A stretch of 64,000 nt of DNA, taken from Selaginella moellendorffii (lineage: Eukaryota > Streptophyta > Lycopodiopsida > Selaginellales > Selaginellaceae). The translations under genes were made by a program, and so were the position numbers. The stretch covers positions 1,353,960 to 1,417,959 of the forward strand of contig NW_003314262.1 in NCBI RefSeq assembly GCF_000143415.4, written 5' to 3'. This document shows, in pieces, positions 1 to 9,867 of the stretch. The notes beneath the pieces are model-generated. The model saw only the letters and a list, made by a program, of their open reading frames with translations. It was not told the DNA's origin and ran no database searches. The first letter of the stretch is position 1; the number at the start of each line of letters is the position of its first letter.

Positions 1-592
1 TGTTGTGCGTGTGGGCAATCCTAAGCTTGCATTGCAGTCATTGTGGGTGGTGCTGAGTCAAACTTTTGACCTCATTTTTGGCATGGATTAATTACAACAC
101 AATCATGCGAAGTGTGACTTTGAGGTTTTTTCCTCTTGTCTCATACTTCTTTATATTTCATTCATTCTTTTCATTTCTGTACCTCTTCGTCCCTTTATTT
201 CTACCTTTGCTTCCATTACTTTTTTCTTCCCATTACTTCTTTTTATGTTTCTGTCTTGTTTTGCTCTTTCATCTTCCGATCCCTCCAATGGTCTTTGTGT
301 TGCAATGGTTGACTGGCTTATGGAGTATGTTGATCTCTTTAAATTTGACTTATCGTCTGGAGCCAAGATTTGCCACATGCAATCCGATTCCAATTGAGGA
401 TGCTCGTCCAATCACCCAAAGAGATCAAAATTCTACAAACAAATGTTAAGGAGATGTTGGAAAAGGGTGTTATTCGAAAGTCGCGGAGTCCTTGGGCATG
501 TGAACCTCATCTTGTAATGAAGCCTAATAAGAGTATTTATTTTTACATTGACTATCGTCCATTAAACGAAGTGACGATCCTAGACATGTACC
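1..592 (+). mobile_element. Decayed Ty3/gypsy pol, part 1 (protease end and start of RT)
   Basis: Translation gives a protease-like end (FDLIFGMD, then a stop where gypsy proteins have W), a variable linker, and the start of reverse transcriptase with MLEKGVIRKSRSPWACE and DYRPLNEVTI, typical of plant Ty3/gypsy polyproteins. Several in-frame stops and a frame change show it is dead. The pol reading continues after the solo LTR (2696) and again after a second LTR (5476). A second copy of the family lies on the minus strand near 59.6-63.5 kb. The 5' LTR and gag lie outside the window. Confidence 0.85.
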
Positions 593-2695
593 TGTAAGCG
601 ACTAATTTTTCCATTTTACTTTAGTCACTTAACTGCACCTCCAACCATTTGGAAGAGTCTCATTCACAACCTCCATAAGTCCCAATTAGGACTTGGGGTT
701 TGCTAGCCCTGAGAATGGCATTCATGCCACTCAACCTTTGCACTTGGTCCAAGTGCACCACATGTCCAATCCCATAACTGACACCTCAAGGTACCACCAA
801 TATATCGGCCCATTAGGCTAAGGCGATGCCCATTCACCTTGGCCACACCGGTGGTTTAACGCCACCTGCATCATAGTCCTATCTCTCAAAAACTGGACCA
901 TCCGTCCGTGAGTGATCATCCCAGATCTATTCTTTAGCATCCTTAGATGCCCGCAAACAAAGGGAATACCCCTCATCGACAACTCTTTTCCAGTCCCCAC
1001 CAAGTCCCTTTTTATCCATGGCCGTGTTTGCCAACACTGCCACTAGATCAAGGCCCGCAAGCTCGACCTCTAAGTCCCACAATCCTTTGGGACTTCCTCA
1101 CCATGCGATCATATCCTTGGTCACTACGCTAAAGGACTGCTCTTCTTCCCTTTCACCATTTGGGACTTTGGGATAACATTTTGGAACACCGTGGCCTTAC
1201 GCAAGCCTTATGGGTACTCTCTTTGCCTTTCGCCTTTAGATGCTCTAGCCATGGGCTTAGAGCGAGGTTCCGTTGAGCCACGCTAGGTAATCCAAGTAAG
1301 TAGTGCCACCCACACTTGGACTGAGAGCATCGGCCAGTTGATCTCTCGAGGGAACTAGAGCCGGCTCTTGAATACTTCACTAAGCTAGCCCGCTTGTCGA
1401 TCCGTGTTCACTCTAATCTTGGACTTCCCAGTGGGCAACTCATCACCCAACACTGAGTACAGCCTTCCTGGGCCAAACTAGCCTTCTTGGGCCAAATTAG
1501 CCTTCCTGGGCCAAACTAGCCTTTCCTGGCCAAATTGGCTCCACTACAGTCCTCCCCCTCACTATACTTTTGCAGCTCACCAAACCCCCCAGGGTCTGGG
1601 AGACGAACGTTTTGGGCTTTCACCCTCTCAGACTCGAACTTGGACTTGGACTCAGACTCGGACTCGGACGTGGACTCGGACTTGGACTTGGACTCGGGCT
1701 CGGGCTCGGTCTTTGCCTCGGCCTCGGTCTCGGTTTCAGTCTTGGTCCTGATCTCGGTCTCGGTCTCGGTCTTGGTCTTGACTTCAGACTCCATCTTGGG
1801 TCTATCTCGAACTCCATCTTGGGTCCATCTCGGACTCCATCTCGGACTCCATCTTGGATCCATCTCGGACTCCATCTCAGACTCCATCTCAGACTCCATC
1901 TCGGGTCCATCTCGGACTCCATCTCAGACTCCATCTCGGGTCCATCTCGGACTCCATCTCGGGTCCATCTCAGACTCCATCTCGGGTCCATCTCAGACTC
2001 CATCTCGGACTCCATCTCGGGTCCATCTCAGACTCCATCTCGAACTCCATCTCGGGTCTTTGCCTCGGCCTCGGCCTCAGTTTCAGTCTTGGTCCTGATC
2101 TCGGTCTCAGTCTCGGTCTTGGTCTTGACTTCAGACTCCATCTCGGGTCTATCTCGAACTCCATCTCGGGTCCATCTCGGACTCCATCTCGGACTCCATC
2201 TTGGATCCATCTCGGACTCCATCTCAGACTCCATCTCAGACTCCATCTCAGACTCCATCTCGGGTCCATCTCGGACTCCATCTCAGACTCTATCTCGGGT
2301 CCATCTCGGACTCCATCTCGGGTCCATCTCAGACTCCATCTCAAGTCCATCTCAGACTCCATCTTGGACTCCATCTTGGGTCCATCTCGGACTCCATCTC
2401 GAACTCCATCTCGGATCCATCTTGGACTCCATCTCAGACTCAATCTTGGGTCCATCTCGGACACTTCCACGTGTCATATGTTGGTCCTCTTGTGTCCCTT
2501 TTCTAGAGACTCACTTATCTTTCACTTTGTGCTTGTTCCTCGAGCACTTTGTTGGGAGTTCCACCCCCACTCTCGACTTTTTCAAGTCAAAGATTTTAGT
2601 CCAAATGTGTTACGTTTGTTTGGTTTTTGCTTCGGCCACTACCACGTGATGCCCTTTCGGCTCCACTTTGGGGCCTAGGGATTTTGTGTCTCACA
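593..2695 (+). mobile_element. Solo LTR (2.1 kb) inserted in gypsy RT
   Basis: The element starts TGTAAGCGACTAA and ends GTGTCTCACA, so it has LTR-type TG...CA ends. It is flanked by a perfect 5-bp duplication GTACC (588-592 and 2696-2700). The interrupted gypsy RT reading resumes exactly after it. No internal coding region or second LTR is present, so this is a solo LTR left by recombination. Related copies are at 3705-5475 (inverted), 34306-35916 (inverted) and from 63533 to the window end. Its parent element is not in the window. Confidence 0.85.
1600..2465 (+). repeat. 11/12-bp satellite and hexamer array inside the LTR
   Basis: The first part is a hexamer array (CTCGGA/CTCGGT variants, about 1620-1790). 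It passes into tandem GACTCCATCTCG (12 bp) and GGTCCATCTCG (11 bp) units with small variations. A block near 1690-1800 (GTCTTTGCCTCGG followed by GTCTTGGTC) recurs at about 2058-2150, so part of the array was duplicated. The array is free of stops in several frames on both strands, which produces long spurious ORFs of R/S/W/H/L-rich peptide. Confidence 0.85.
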
Positions 2696-3704
2696 GTACC
2701 CTCTTCCTCACACTACTGATCTTTTGGATCGTCTAGGGAGAAGTCCTTGGTTCACCAAGCTCAATCTTACTTTTGGGTACTAATAAGTACTGATGGCCGA
2801 AGAAGATATTTTTAATATTGCTTTTTGTACATTATTTGGTTTGTACGAGTTTTTGGTGATGCCATTTGGTTTAAATAATGCTCCAACAACTTTTCAATAG
2901 ATGATGGACGAGGTTCTTTGCGATATACTAGAAGTGATTATTGACTTTATTAATGATGTCTTGATCCACTCGGAGGGGACATAAGAGGAACATGTCCATG
3001 ATGTTTGTAAAGTGTTGGATTGACTATACAAAGTTGGTTCAAGTTGAAGCGGTTGAAGTGCATATTTGGGTCCAAAGACACAACTTATCTTGGGTATTAT
3101 ATTTTTCTTGTGTATTTTTTGTGAGGGTTTGCAAATTGATCAAGACAAACTTGTAGTTATTCTAAAGTTTCATACTCTAAAGTGCGTGAATGATGTGCAA
3201 CACTTCCTAGGCAAGATGTAGTATCTTGGTTGTTTTGTGGACCATCTTTCTGATTGCACTGCACCTTTGCGAGCATTGTTGAAGTCATCAACGTCATCTT
3301 TCATTTGGTTTTCGGATTGTGAGAGGGCGTTTATGGATCTCAAAGAGCTATGGATGACTCCTTCAGTTTTGGCATATCTTGACTATATTTAACATTTTTG
3401 TTTTGCATATGGATGGTTTTTTATATTAGTTTTGGAGGTGTGTTGATGCAAAAGAGCCCAAGTGTGCTTGGTTAGTGTTATCCCATTATATATATAAGTT
3501 GTATATTACAACAAACGGAGGTGAACTATTTCAGGATAAAAAAGAAGTATTTAGTAGCAATTTGGTAGTTTGAGAAATTTCATGTATATCTACATGGTTG
3601 TTGGTCATTACTAAAAGATGATTATGCTACTATTACTTTATTATTGAAACGGAAGAGCCTAGTTGGTTATATTGCTTGGTAGGCTTTTAAGTTTTAGATA
3701 TATG
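2696..3704 (+). mobile_element. Decayed Ty3/gypsy pol, part 2 (RT and RNase H)
   Basis: Resumes as LPHTTDLLDRLGRSPWFTKLNL, continues with [14 protein letters not shown], and reaches the catalytic box, which reads FINDVLIHSEGT in place of the usual F-x-D-D. The first catalytic Asp is therefore changed to Asn. RNase H-like sequence follows, with numerous stops. The segment ends at the target-site duplication ATATG (3700-3704) of the next inserted LTR. Confidence 0.8.
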
Positions 3705-4360
3705 TATGAGACACAAAATCCCTAGGCCCCAAAGTGGAGCCAGAAAGGGTGCCACGTGGTAGTGGCCGAAGCGAAAGCCAAACGAGCATAACACGTTTGG
3801 ACTAAAAGCTCCGACTTGGAAGGTCGAGAGCGGGAGTGGAACTCCCAACAAAGTGCTCGAGGAGCAAGCACGAGGCAGCCAATAAGCAAGGCTCCAAAAA
3901 GGGACCCAAAAAGGACCAACACATGACACGTGAAAGTGTTCGAGATGGAGTCCGAGGCGGACCCGAGTTGGGGTCCGAGATGGACCCGAAGTGGAGTCCG
4001 ATATGGAGTCCGATATGGAGTCCAAAGTGGAGTCCGAGATGGAGTCCGAGATGGACCCAAAGTGGAGTCCGATATGGAGTCCGAAGTGGAGTCCGAGATG
4101 GAGTCCGAGATGGACCCGAAGTGGAGTCCGATATGGAGTCCGAAGTGGAGTCCGAGATGGACCCGAAGTGGAGTCCCATATGGAGTCCCATATGGAGTCC
4201 GAAGTGGAGTCCGAAGTGGAGTCCGAGATGGACCCGAAGTGGAGTCCGATATGGAGTCCGATATGGAGTCCAAGATGGAGTCCGAGATGTACTCGAGATG
4301 GAGTCCGAGATGGACCCGAGATGGAGTCCAAGATGGACCCGAGATGGAGCCCGAGACCGG

Positions 4361-4397
<37 letters not shown>

Positions 4398-5475
4398 TCC
4401 GAGTCCGAATCCGGGACCGAGACCGAGTCCGAGTCCGAGTCCGAGTCTGAATACTAATACAGGCAATTGGGTGAAAGCCCAAAGCGATCGTCCCCCAGGG
4501 GGGGGGGGGGCTGCGGGGGGTTCCAAAAGTATAGTAGGGAGAGTGTGGGGGTTGGAGCCCAGTGGAGCCAGTTTGGCTAGGAAAGGCCAGTTTGGCCCAG
4601 GAAGGCCAGACCCAGTGTTGGGCGATGAGCTGACCACTGGGAAGTCTAAGACTAGAGTGAACACGGATTGACAAGCGGGGTAGCTTGGTGAAGTGTTCAA
4701 GAGTCGGCTCTAGTTCCCCCGGGAGATCGACTGGCCGATGCTCCCAGTCCAAGTGTGGGTGGCACTACCTACTTGGATACCAGGCGTGGCTCAACGGAAC
4801 CTCGCTCTAAGCCCATGGCTAGAGCACCCAAGGGCGGAAGGCGGGGAGAGTACCCAGGTGGCTCGCGTAAGGCCACGGTGTTCCGAAATGTTGTCCCAAA
4901 GGCCCAGATTGTGGAAAGGAAGAGGAGCAGTCCTCTGGGGTAGTGACCAAGGACACAGTCATGTGGTGAGGAAGTCCCAGAGGACCGTGGGACTTAGTGG
5001 TCGGGCCTGTGGGCCTCGATCCAGTGGCAGTGTTGGCAAACACGGCCAGGGGCAAAAAGGGACTTAGTGGGGACTGACAGAGGGATATTGGGGAAGGCTA
5101 TTCCTCTTGTCGGTGGGCATCCTAAGGATGCTAAGGAGTGGATCTGAGATGACCACTCATGGATGGTTTGCCTAGTCTTGGAGAGCCAAGACTGTGATAC
5201 AAGTGGTATTGGACTACCAGTGTGGCAAAGGTGATTGGGCATGGCCTTAGCGTAACAGGCTGCCATGTCGGTGGTACTTTTGAGTGTCGGTCTTGGGATC
5301 GGACACGTGGAACACTTGGACCGAGTGCAAATGTTGAGTGGCATGGATACCATTCTCGGGGCTAGCAAGTCCCAAGTCTTGAAATGGACTTATGGAGGTT
5401 GTGATTGAGACTCCTCCAAGTGGTCGGAGGTGTGGTTAAGTGACTAAAGTAAAATGGAAAATTTAGTCGATTACA
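3705..5475 (-). mobile_element. Second solo LTR of the same family, inverted
   Basis: Reverse complement relative of the LTR at 593-2695. On the plus strand it begins TATGAGACACAAAATCCC (one change from the expected TGTGAGAC) and ends AGTCGATTACA. It is flanked by a perfect 5-bp duplication ATATG (3700-3704 and 5476-5480). The gypsy pol reading is interrupted just before the motif YDFDVVHHPGS and resumes after it. The two solo LTRs therefore entered the same host element independently and now form an inverted pair about 1 kb apart. Confidence 0.85.
3930..4450 (-). repeat. LTR satellite array, diverged variant
   Basis: Tandem GGAGTCCGAGAT, GGAGTCCGATAT and GGAGTCCGAAGT units with GGACCCGA variants, ending in a GAGACC/GAGTCC hexamer run at about 4340-4450. 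This is the reverse-complement counterpart of the array at 1600-2465, but the variant mix (GATAT, GAAGT) is different. The array has thus changed separately in the two LTR copies. Long ORFs on both strands are by-products. Confidence 0.85.
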
Positions 5476-6415
5476 ATATGATTTTGATGTTGTTCATCAC
5501 CCGGGGAGTTTTATAGCTGATGTTGATGCCTTTTCTCAAACTTCTGTTCCATTTTTACTCTCTTCTCCTATTTTTGACGAGCTTGTTGTTTCAACATCTA
5601 TAGATTTTCTAGATGAGGATTTTGTACCATTGACAGTTGCTGTACTTGACGTTTAGTGTTGACAAGATGCAAAACAAGATTTACCTTCTCTTGACGAGGT
5701 TCGTGAGGCTCAAAAGATTGAGTTATGGATTCAAAGGCTTCGTAATAGATTTGAGAATCTTGCATCCTTTGCTAATGACTTGCTAATTTGGCATTTACAT
5801 TCTCAATATCACTTTGAAGATGACTTTTTTTATTTTGTGGGGACGGATCTTGATAATCATTTATAGCTGGTGGTGCCTTCAATATTTATTCCATGGTTTT
5901 TCCATGCTTACCATGATTCTTTTATTCTAGGCCGGTATATAAGACATTGTTGTGTGACTAAGAAGCTATACAGGTATTTCTATTGGCTGGAGATGCAATG
6001 TAATGTTATCCGATATGTGTGTAGTTGTGTTTGGTGCCAAATTCATAATACTCTCCTTTGTGCTACAAAAGGACAGTTGGAGTCAATTGCAATTTCCCGT
6101 TTGTTTTAGTTGGTGATTTTGATTTTTTGGGACCTTTTTCACAATTGACTGTTAACAATGAATATGTTAATATTGCTTTTGACTACTTGACTTGCTAGGT
6201 GGAAGTTGGTGCTCTTGCTCGCGTCTTTGCAACTACTGTTGGATACTTCCTCTTCAATTGAGTGGTGTTCCAGCATTCTTGTCCAGAGCAGATTCTTTCG
6301 GATAATGAGGCATTTTACGTTTTGACGTCTTAGTTGGGAATACACCACACTTTCATGAGTGCTTATCATCCATAATCAGACAGTTTGGTGGAACAGCTTT
6401 CATGGATTTCTACCT
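5476..6415 (+). mobile_element. Decayed Ty3/gypsy pol, part 3 (integrase)
   Basis: Begins with YDFDVVHHPGSFIADVDA, the RNase H to integrase linker. Next comes an HHCC zinc-binding region (WFFHAYHDSF, then CSCVWCQ). The integrase core follows with GDFDFLGPF, LSDNEAFY and MSAYHP*SDSLVEQL, which are the D, D and SAYHPQSDG landmarks. The reading ends abruptly near 6400, so the C-terminal part and 3' LTR are missing. Multiple stops show it is inactive. Confidence 0.8.
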
Positions 6416-6511
6416 GTGAAGGATGGTTTCTTTATTCCAGAGAGCTCAAAATCCTCACCAAGTTTCGCAAGTCTTTGTGAGTTTTCTGCGATTTTCTCCA
6501 TGAAACTAACA

Positions 6512-6731
6512 TTAACTTCACTCATGCAGGAACACCTTGGTCTCGACTTTCATGGTCTTGGTGAAAAAATACTGCCAGCTCAAGTACGCGGCCACAAGGT
6601 TGCTGAAAGTAGCAGCCCCGACGAGCATGTTCATCACCACCATCTGGAGACGCACAGTTTCCAGCGGCAACATGCCACCCACAGGACTCAAGGCCAGTAT
6701 CAGAGTTCTCGGCGTCGCTCCAAGAGCTAGA
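6512..6731 (-). CDS. Possible terminal exon of an unrecognised membrane protein
   Basis: On the minus strand, after a plausible acceptor (TTTTGCTCTAG), the frame reads GATPRTLILALSPVGGMLP and then MLVGAATFSNLVAAYLSW before a stop near 6512. This hydrophobic, Gly/Ala-rich pattern suggests one or two membrane segments. Exons further upstream on the minus strand (6800-7760) could not be assembled convincingly. The plus strand of the same region also holds a 212-codon ORF (7039-7677) of normal composition, so the coding strand is unresolved. I do not recognise the family. Confidence 0.3.
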
Positions 6732-7038
6732 GCAAAAGGTGATTTTGTTTTCTTAGTTCTAAGTGGTTCCGAGCCTTCGAACTTCCCTCATGCCTACATC
6801 CTGGACGGCTTCAATGGAGTGGATGAATCTCTCCAGACCCGAGGTTCCAAACTTCTTCTCGTCCGCGGCGCTCGAGCATGGAAAGGGCTAATATGGTATT
6901 TCTGCGACGGTGATCTGGGACACAGCGGTGGGGCTCTCGCGGGAGTTTGATTTCTCGGGAGCTCCAGTCAGGCGATCTTAGTGCCTGGTTTCTAGTTGAA
7001 TAACGTTCTTCTCCTGTGCACCAACGCAAGGCACCACG

Positions 7039-7677
7039 GTGTGCATGGCTTTCAACTTGGTGGCCAAGAACTTTGATAGGAATTCCCGGTTTCTGGGAAG
7101 CTTGCTTGGTGACTCTCAGGCATGGCTTCGAGACAGACAACGCTCCAAAGAAGATGGCGAACTTCTTCTCTGCCAGCTGAAAAACGGCAAGGTTGAGTCG
7201 TTCTCGAGATACAGCACCAGCCTCGACGTCGACTTTAGCAGCTTGCATCTCCAAGATGACGGTCATGGAAACTTGGAACAGGATGATCACAAAAGTAGCT
7301 TGATCGGGGTGGACTTCAGAAGTTTGCGTCTGGATTGGATCCTCGGTGATCGTGAAAACAGTGGCTACGAAAATCATGCAGTGGTGGTCGTTTGGCCGAG
7401 CAGCAGTGACGTATACATGGTTTCGTGTGCGGCCTTGGATATACTGGAGGAAAAGAAAGAAGTAGCGTTTCTCCAGCAGGTACTGAGGCGATCAAGGCTC
7501 GTGACGGGAGCAAACGTTATGGCATACGTTGGCCTTAGGGGCAAAAACGACTCCCTTCCTCTTTTCTCGGTGGATGGAAGAATCCATCGCCTCCATCGCC
7601 ACCGCCATAGCCAGGAAGAACAGCAGCAAGCAAGAACACGAGAGATTCGACACGATTTTCCTCTCCTGGCCAGATGA
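7039..7677 (+). CDS. Unresolved ORF, 212 codons (strand uncertain)
   Basis: Open frame starting MCMAFNLVAKNFDRNSRF, with an internal echo between VDFSSLHLQDDG and VDFRSLRLDWILGD about 40 residues apart, and ending in a His/Arg/Gln-rich tail. Codon use looks like ordinary coding DNA. The opposite strand over 6811-7377 is also open for 188 codons, so one of the two is a shadow. The next gene (helical-repeat protein) follows on the same strand within about 50 bp. No family recognised. Confidence 0.25.
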   Translation: MCMAFNLVAKNFDRNSRFLGSLLGDSQAWLRDRQRSKEDGELLLCQLKNGKVESFSRYSTSLDVDFSSLHLQDDGHGNLEQDDHKSSLIGVDFRSLRLDWILGDRENSGYENHAVVVVWPSSSDVYMVSCAALDILEEKKEVAFLQQVLRRSRLVTGANVMAYVGLRGKNDSLPLFSVDGRIHRLHRHRHSQEEQQQARTREIRHDFPLLAR

Positions 7678-7689
7678 TCGATAATTCGC

Positions 7690-9632
7690 GGTGGTAAACT
7701 GGGGGCTGGAGCTGATTGCCGGCATCGCGCTCGTCGTCGCGTACTTGCTCCTACTCCTCGTCACCAGGATTTGCGAGGCACGGTCAGGGTAACAGCAGCA
7801 GCGGCGCCAACGGCAGATCGTGGAATCGGAGCTGGAATTCGATCAAGATCGCTGGATTCAACTGGAAAGACTACCCGGCGCTCATGTCCGAGGCGCTCGA
7901 GAATGGATGGGCGGCATTTGCCCTCTCCCAGGTCGATCATGGGGTGGATCATCGTCCCCATAATCAGAAGCAGGGATTTCACGCGGAGACAAGGTGGGAG
8001 GTCGGGCCAGGGACCGAGCTGATGCAAATTCTTCGATCCAATCCGGGGATTCCCATCGCGGAGATTTCATCCACCGGGAGCGCGCAGTTCTTCAAATCCG
8101 CGCTGCCGCTCCCTGGCCCCTTCCTGGGAATCTACTCCTACCCGCAAGAATCCTACATCGAGATCACAGTTCTTGGGCAGTGGTTCCAAAGGATAAACTC
8201 TTACTGTCCGGGATTGGAAGCCTCGAGGTGGCGAAACTGCTTGCTCTAGCAGTGGAGTCACACGGATGGAATGCTTATGCCACTGTCATAGTGGACAAGC
8301 TTCTTAGAGAGGAGCGTTTCAAAGACGAGGCTGAGAACTTCGTCCATCTTGCCTTGGAGCTCGAGAAATTGGATTCCTTTGGAAGCTGCGGTTCAAGTCG
8401 CCCAAAAGATTCTCCTGTAAGATGGTGTATCGGGTTCTTGGTTTCCGGAGTTCTTGGAGACTCTAACGGTTGGTGCTACAACCAAGGCGTTGTGTTCTCT
8501 AGTCCTACAGCACGACAAGCTTAGGCCAAGCAAAAGCTGTTTTCGATGGTCACTCAAAGGAACAATCTGGAAGAAGTTGCTCCATCACTTCTCGTCAAAG
8601 TGATGAGAGTTCTTGCGTTCTTTCTCGCCAATCCGAAGCTTCTGGATTCGTTTGTGGCCGCTTTGCTGCAGCAGGTGACAAACGAAAAGCCGAAGGAGAC
8701 GCTACTCGAAACGTTTCTTGCAGAAAGAGCAGGATGGATGGATGCTGCTTTTGACAGTCAAGGGACTTACAGAGATCTTCGCGAACTGCGAGGCAAGGTC
8801 CCTGTGGGATTTGCTCCGTAAGTGCCATGCTGAAGGACGGATGGCCCGTTTGAAGGATGGAATTCCGAGAGCGTCCTGTACCAGGCTTTGCGAAATTATC
8901 ATGGCTTCAAACGACTTTGACATCGATGAAGAGTTACAAGCCTTGTTGCTGGTCGGCGAACCGAAACTTCTAAATTCTTTTATCAAAGTCGAAACAAGAA
9001 GAATGCCGACACCCTCTAATCTCTTCAAGTGTCATGAAGGATTTCTGGCTTTGAAGCAAAACCCGGGAACCTTAGTATCCTTCACGAAGCTTTGCGAGAT
9101 GATAACGTCCAGGGCACTCGGGGCCGGAAGCTTTGGAAAGGTGATGAACGTCCTCATTTGGCTTGGCAACGAGCAGCTGCTGGAAAAGTTGAAGGAGTCA
9201 CTCTTGAAGTCCGAGCATGCATTGATTTTGAGAGAAGCTCTCAAGAAGGAAGAGAACTGGACGATGTGGCCGGAGATGATACTGGATCTCGCAAAGTCGC
9301 GGGTGGGGAGCTTGTCAAGGATGAGATCCCCGGAGCTCACAAGGTACCGGGCTCCTCCTCCAGAGATTTCTGGAAGGTCCAGAGCACTACACTGGCAAGT
9401 TCAAGAACATCCATGGAGCTCGAAAGCTTGCAGACGAGATCAACAGCTTGAAGAAAGGTGGTCACTTGTAAGCGTCCGCGAGTGACCAGAAAGCCTTCGT
9501 TTTCATAACAAAGACCCACGAGTCTTTCGAGGCGAGATTGAAGGAGTATCATGATGCCCAGAACGAGATCCAGAAATTAAACCGGTGGATCGCTTCTCCT
9601 TCTTCATCGAAGAAGCGCAAAGCCAGAGATTG
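7690..9632 (+). pseudogene. Lineage-specific helical-repeat protein with frame breaks
   Basis: I do not recognise this family. A hydrophobic segment (GIALVVAYLLLLLVTRI, about 7710-7760) is followed, one frame over, by IKIAGFNWKDYPALMSEALENG. The reading shifts again near 8185 into KDKLLLSGIGSLEVAKLLALA, and again near 8520 and 9350-9470. It ends with a Lys/Arg-rich tail (SSSKKRKARD) at 9632. Between about 8560 and 9300 there are related helical units: ANPKLLDSFVAALL, VGEPKLLNSFIKV and GNEQLLEKLKESLL, each preceded by a segment like TRLCEIIMAS or TKLCEMITS. The shifts are too close for normal introns. It is either a decaying gene or carries assembly errors. A membrane anchor plus alpha-solenoid is inferred. 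Confidence 0.45.
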
Positions 9633-9867
9633 ATCCATCAAGATTGCTTGAAGATGTTACAAAGTGATGGACAACCTAATTTGATATAAACTTGATGTTT
9701 GCTAGCTAGAATTGCCACAAAGTTCTTAGTGGCAAGAAGTTGAGTTCTAAGTTCTTAGAATTGTCTAGTTTTATTTGATAGACCTTAACAAATCTTTAAC
9801 AGATGTTTAAATTAAAAGACAATGATATGGTGATAACGTTGATATAATTGCCATCTTCACAAATCTC

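Noticed and set aside
1535..2678. Long ORFs (up to 359 codons) in the LTR satellite on both strands
   Set aside because: They come from stop-free 11/12-bp repeats; overlapping frames on both strands give low-complexity peptides with no domain.
3687..4700. 337- and 316-codon minus-strand ORFs and matching plus-strand ORFs
   Set aside because: Same satellite in the second LTR copy; no protein family and many simultaneous frames.
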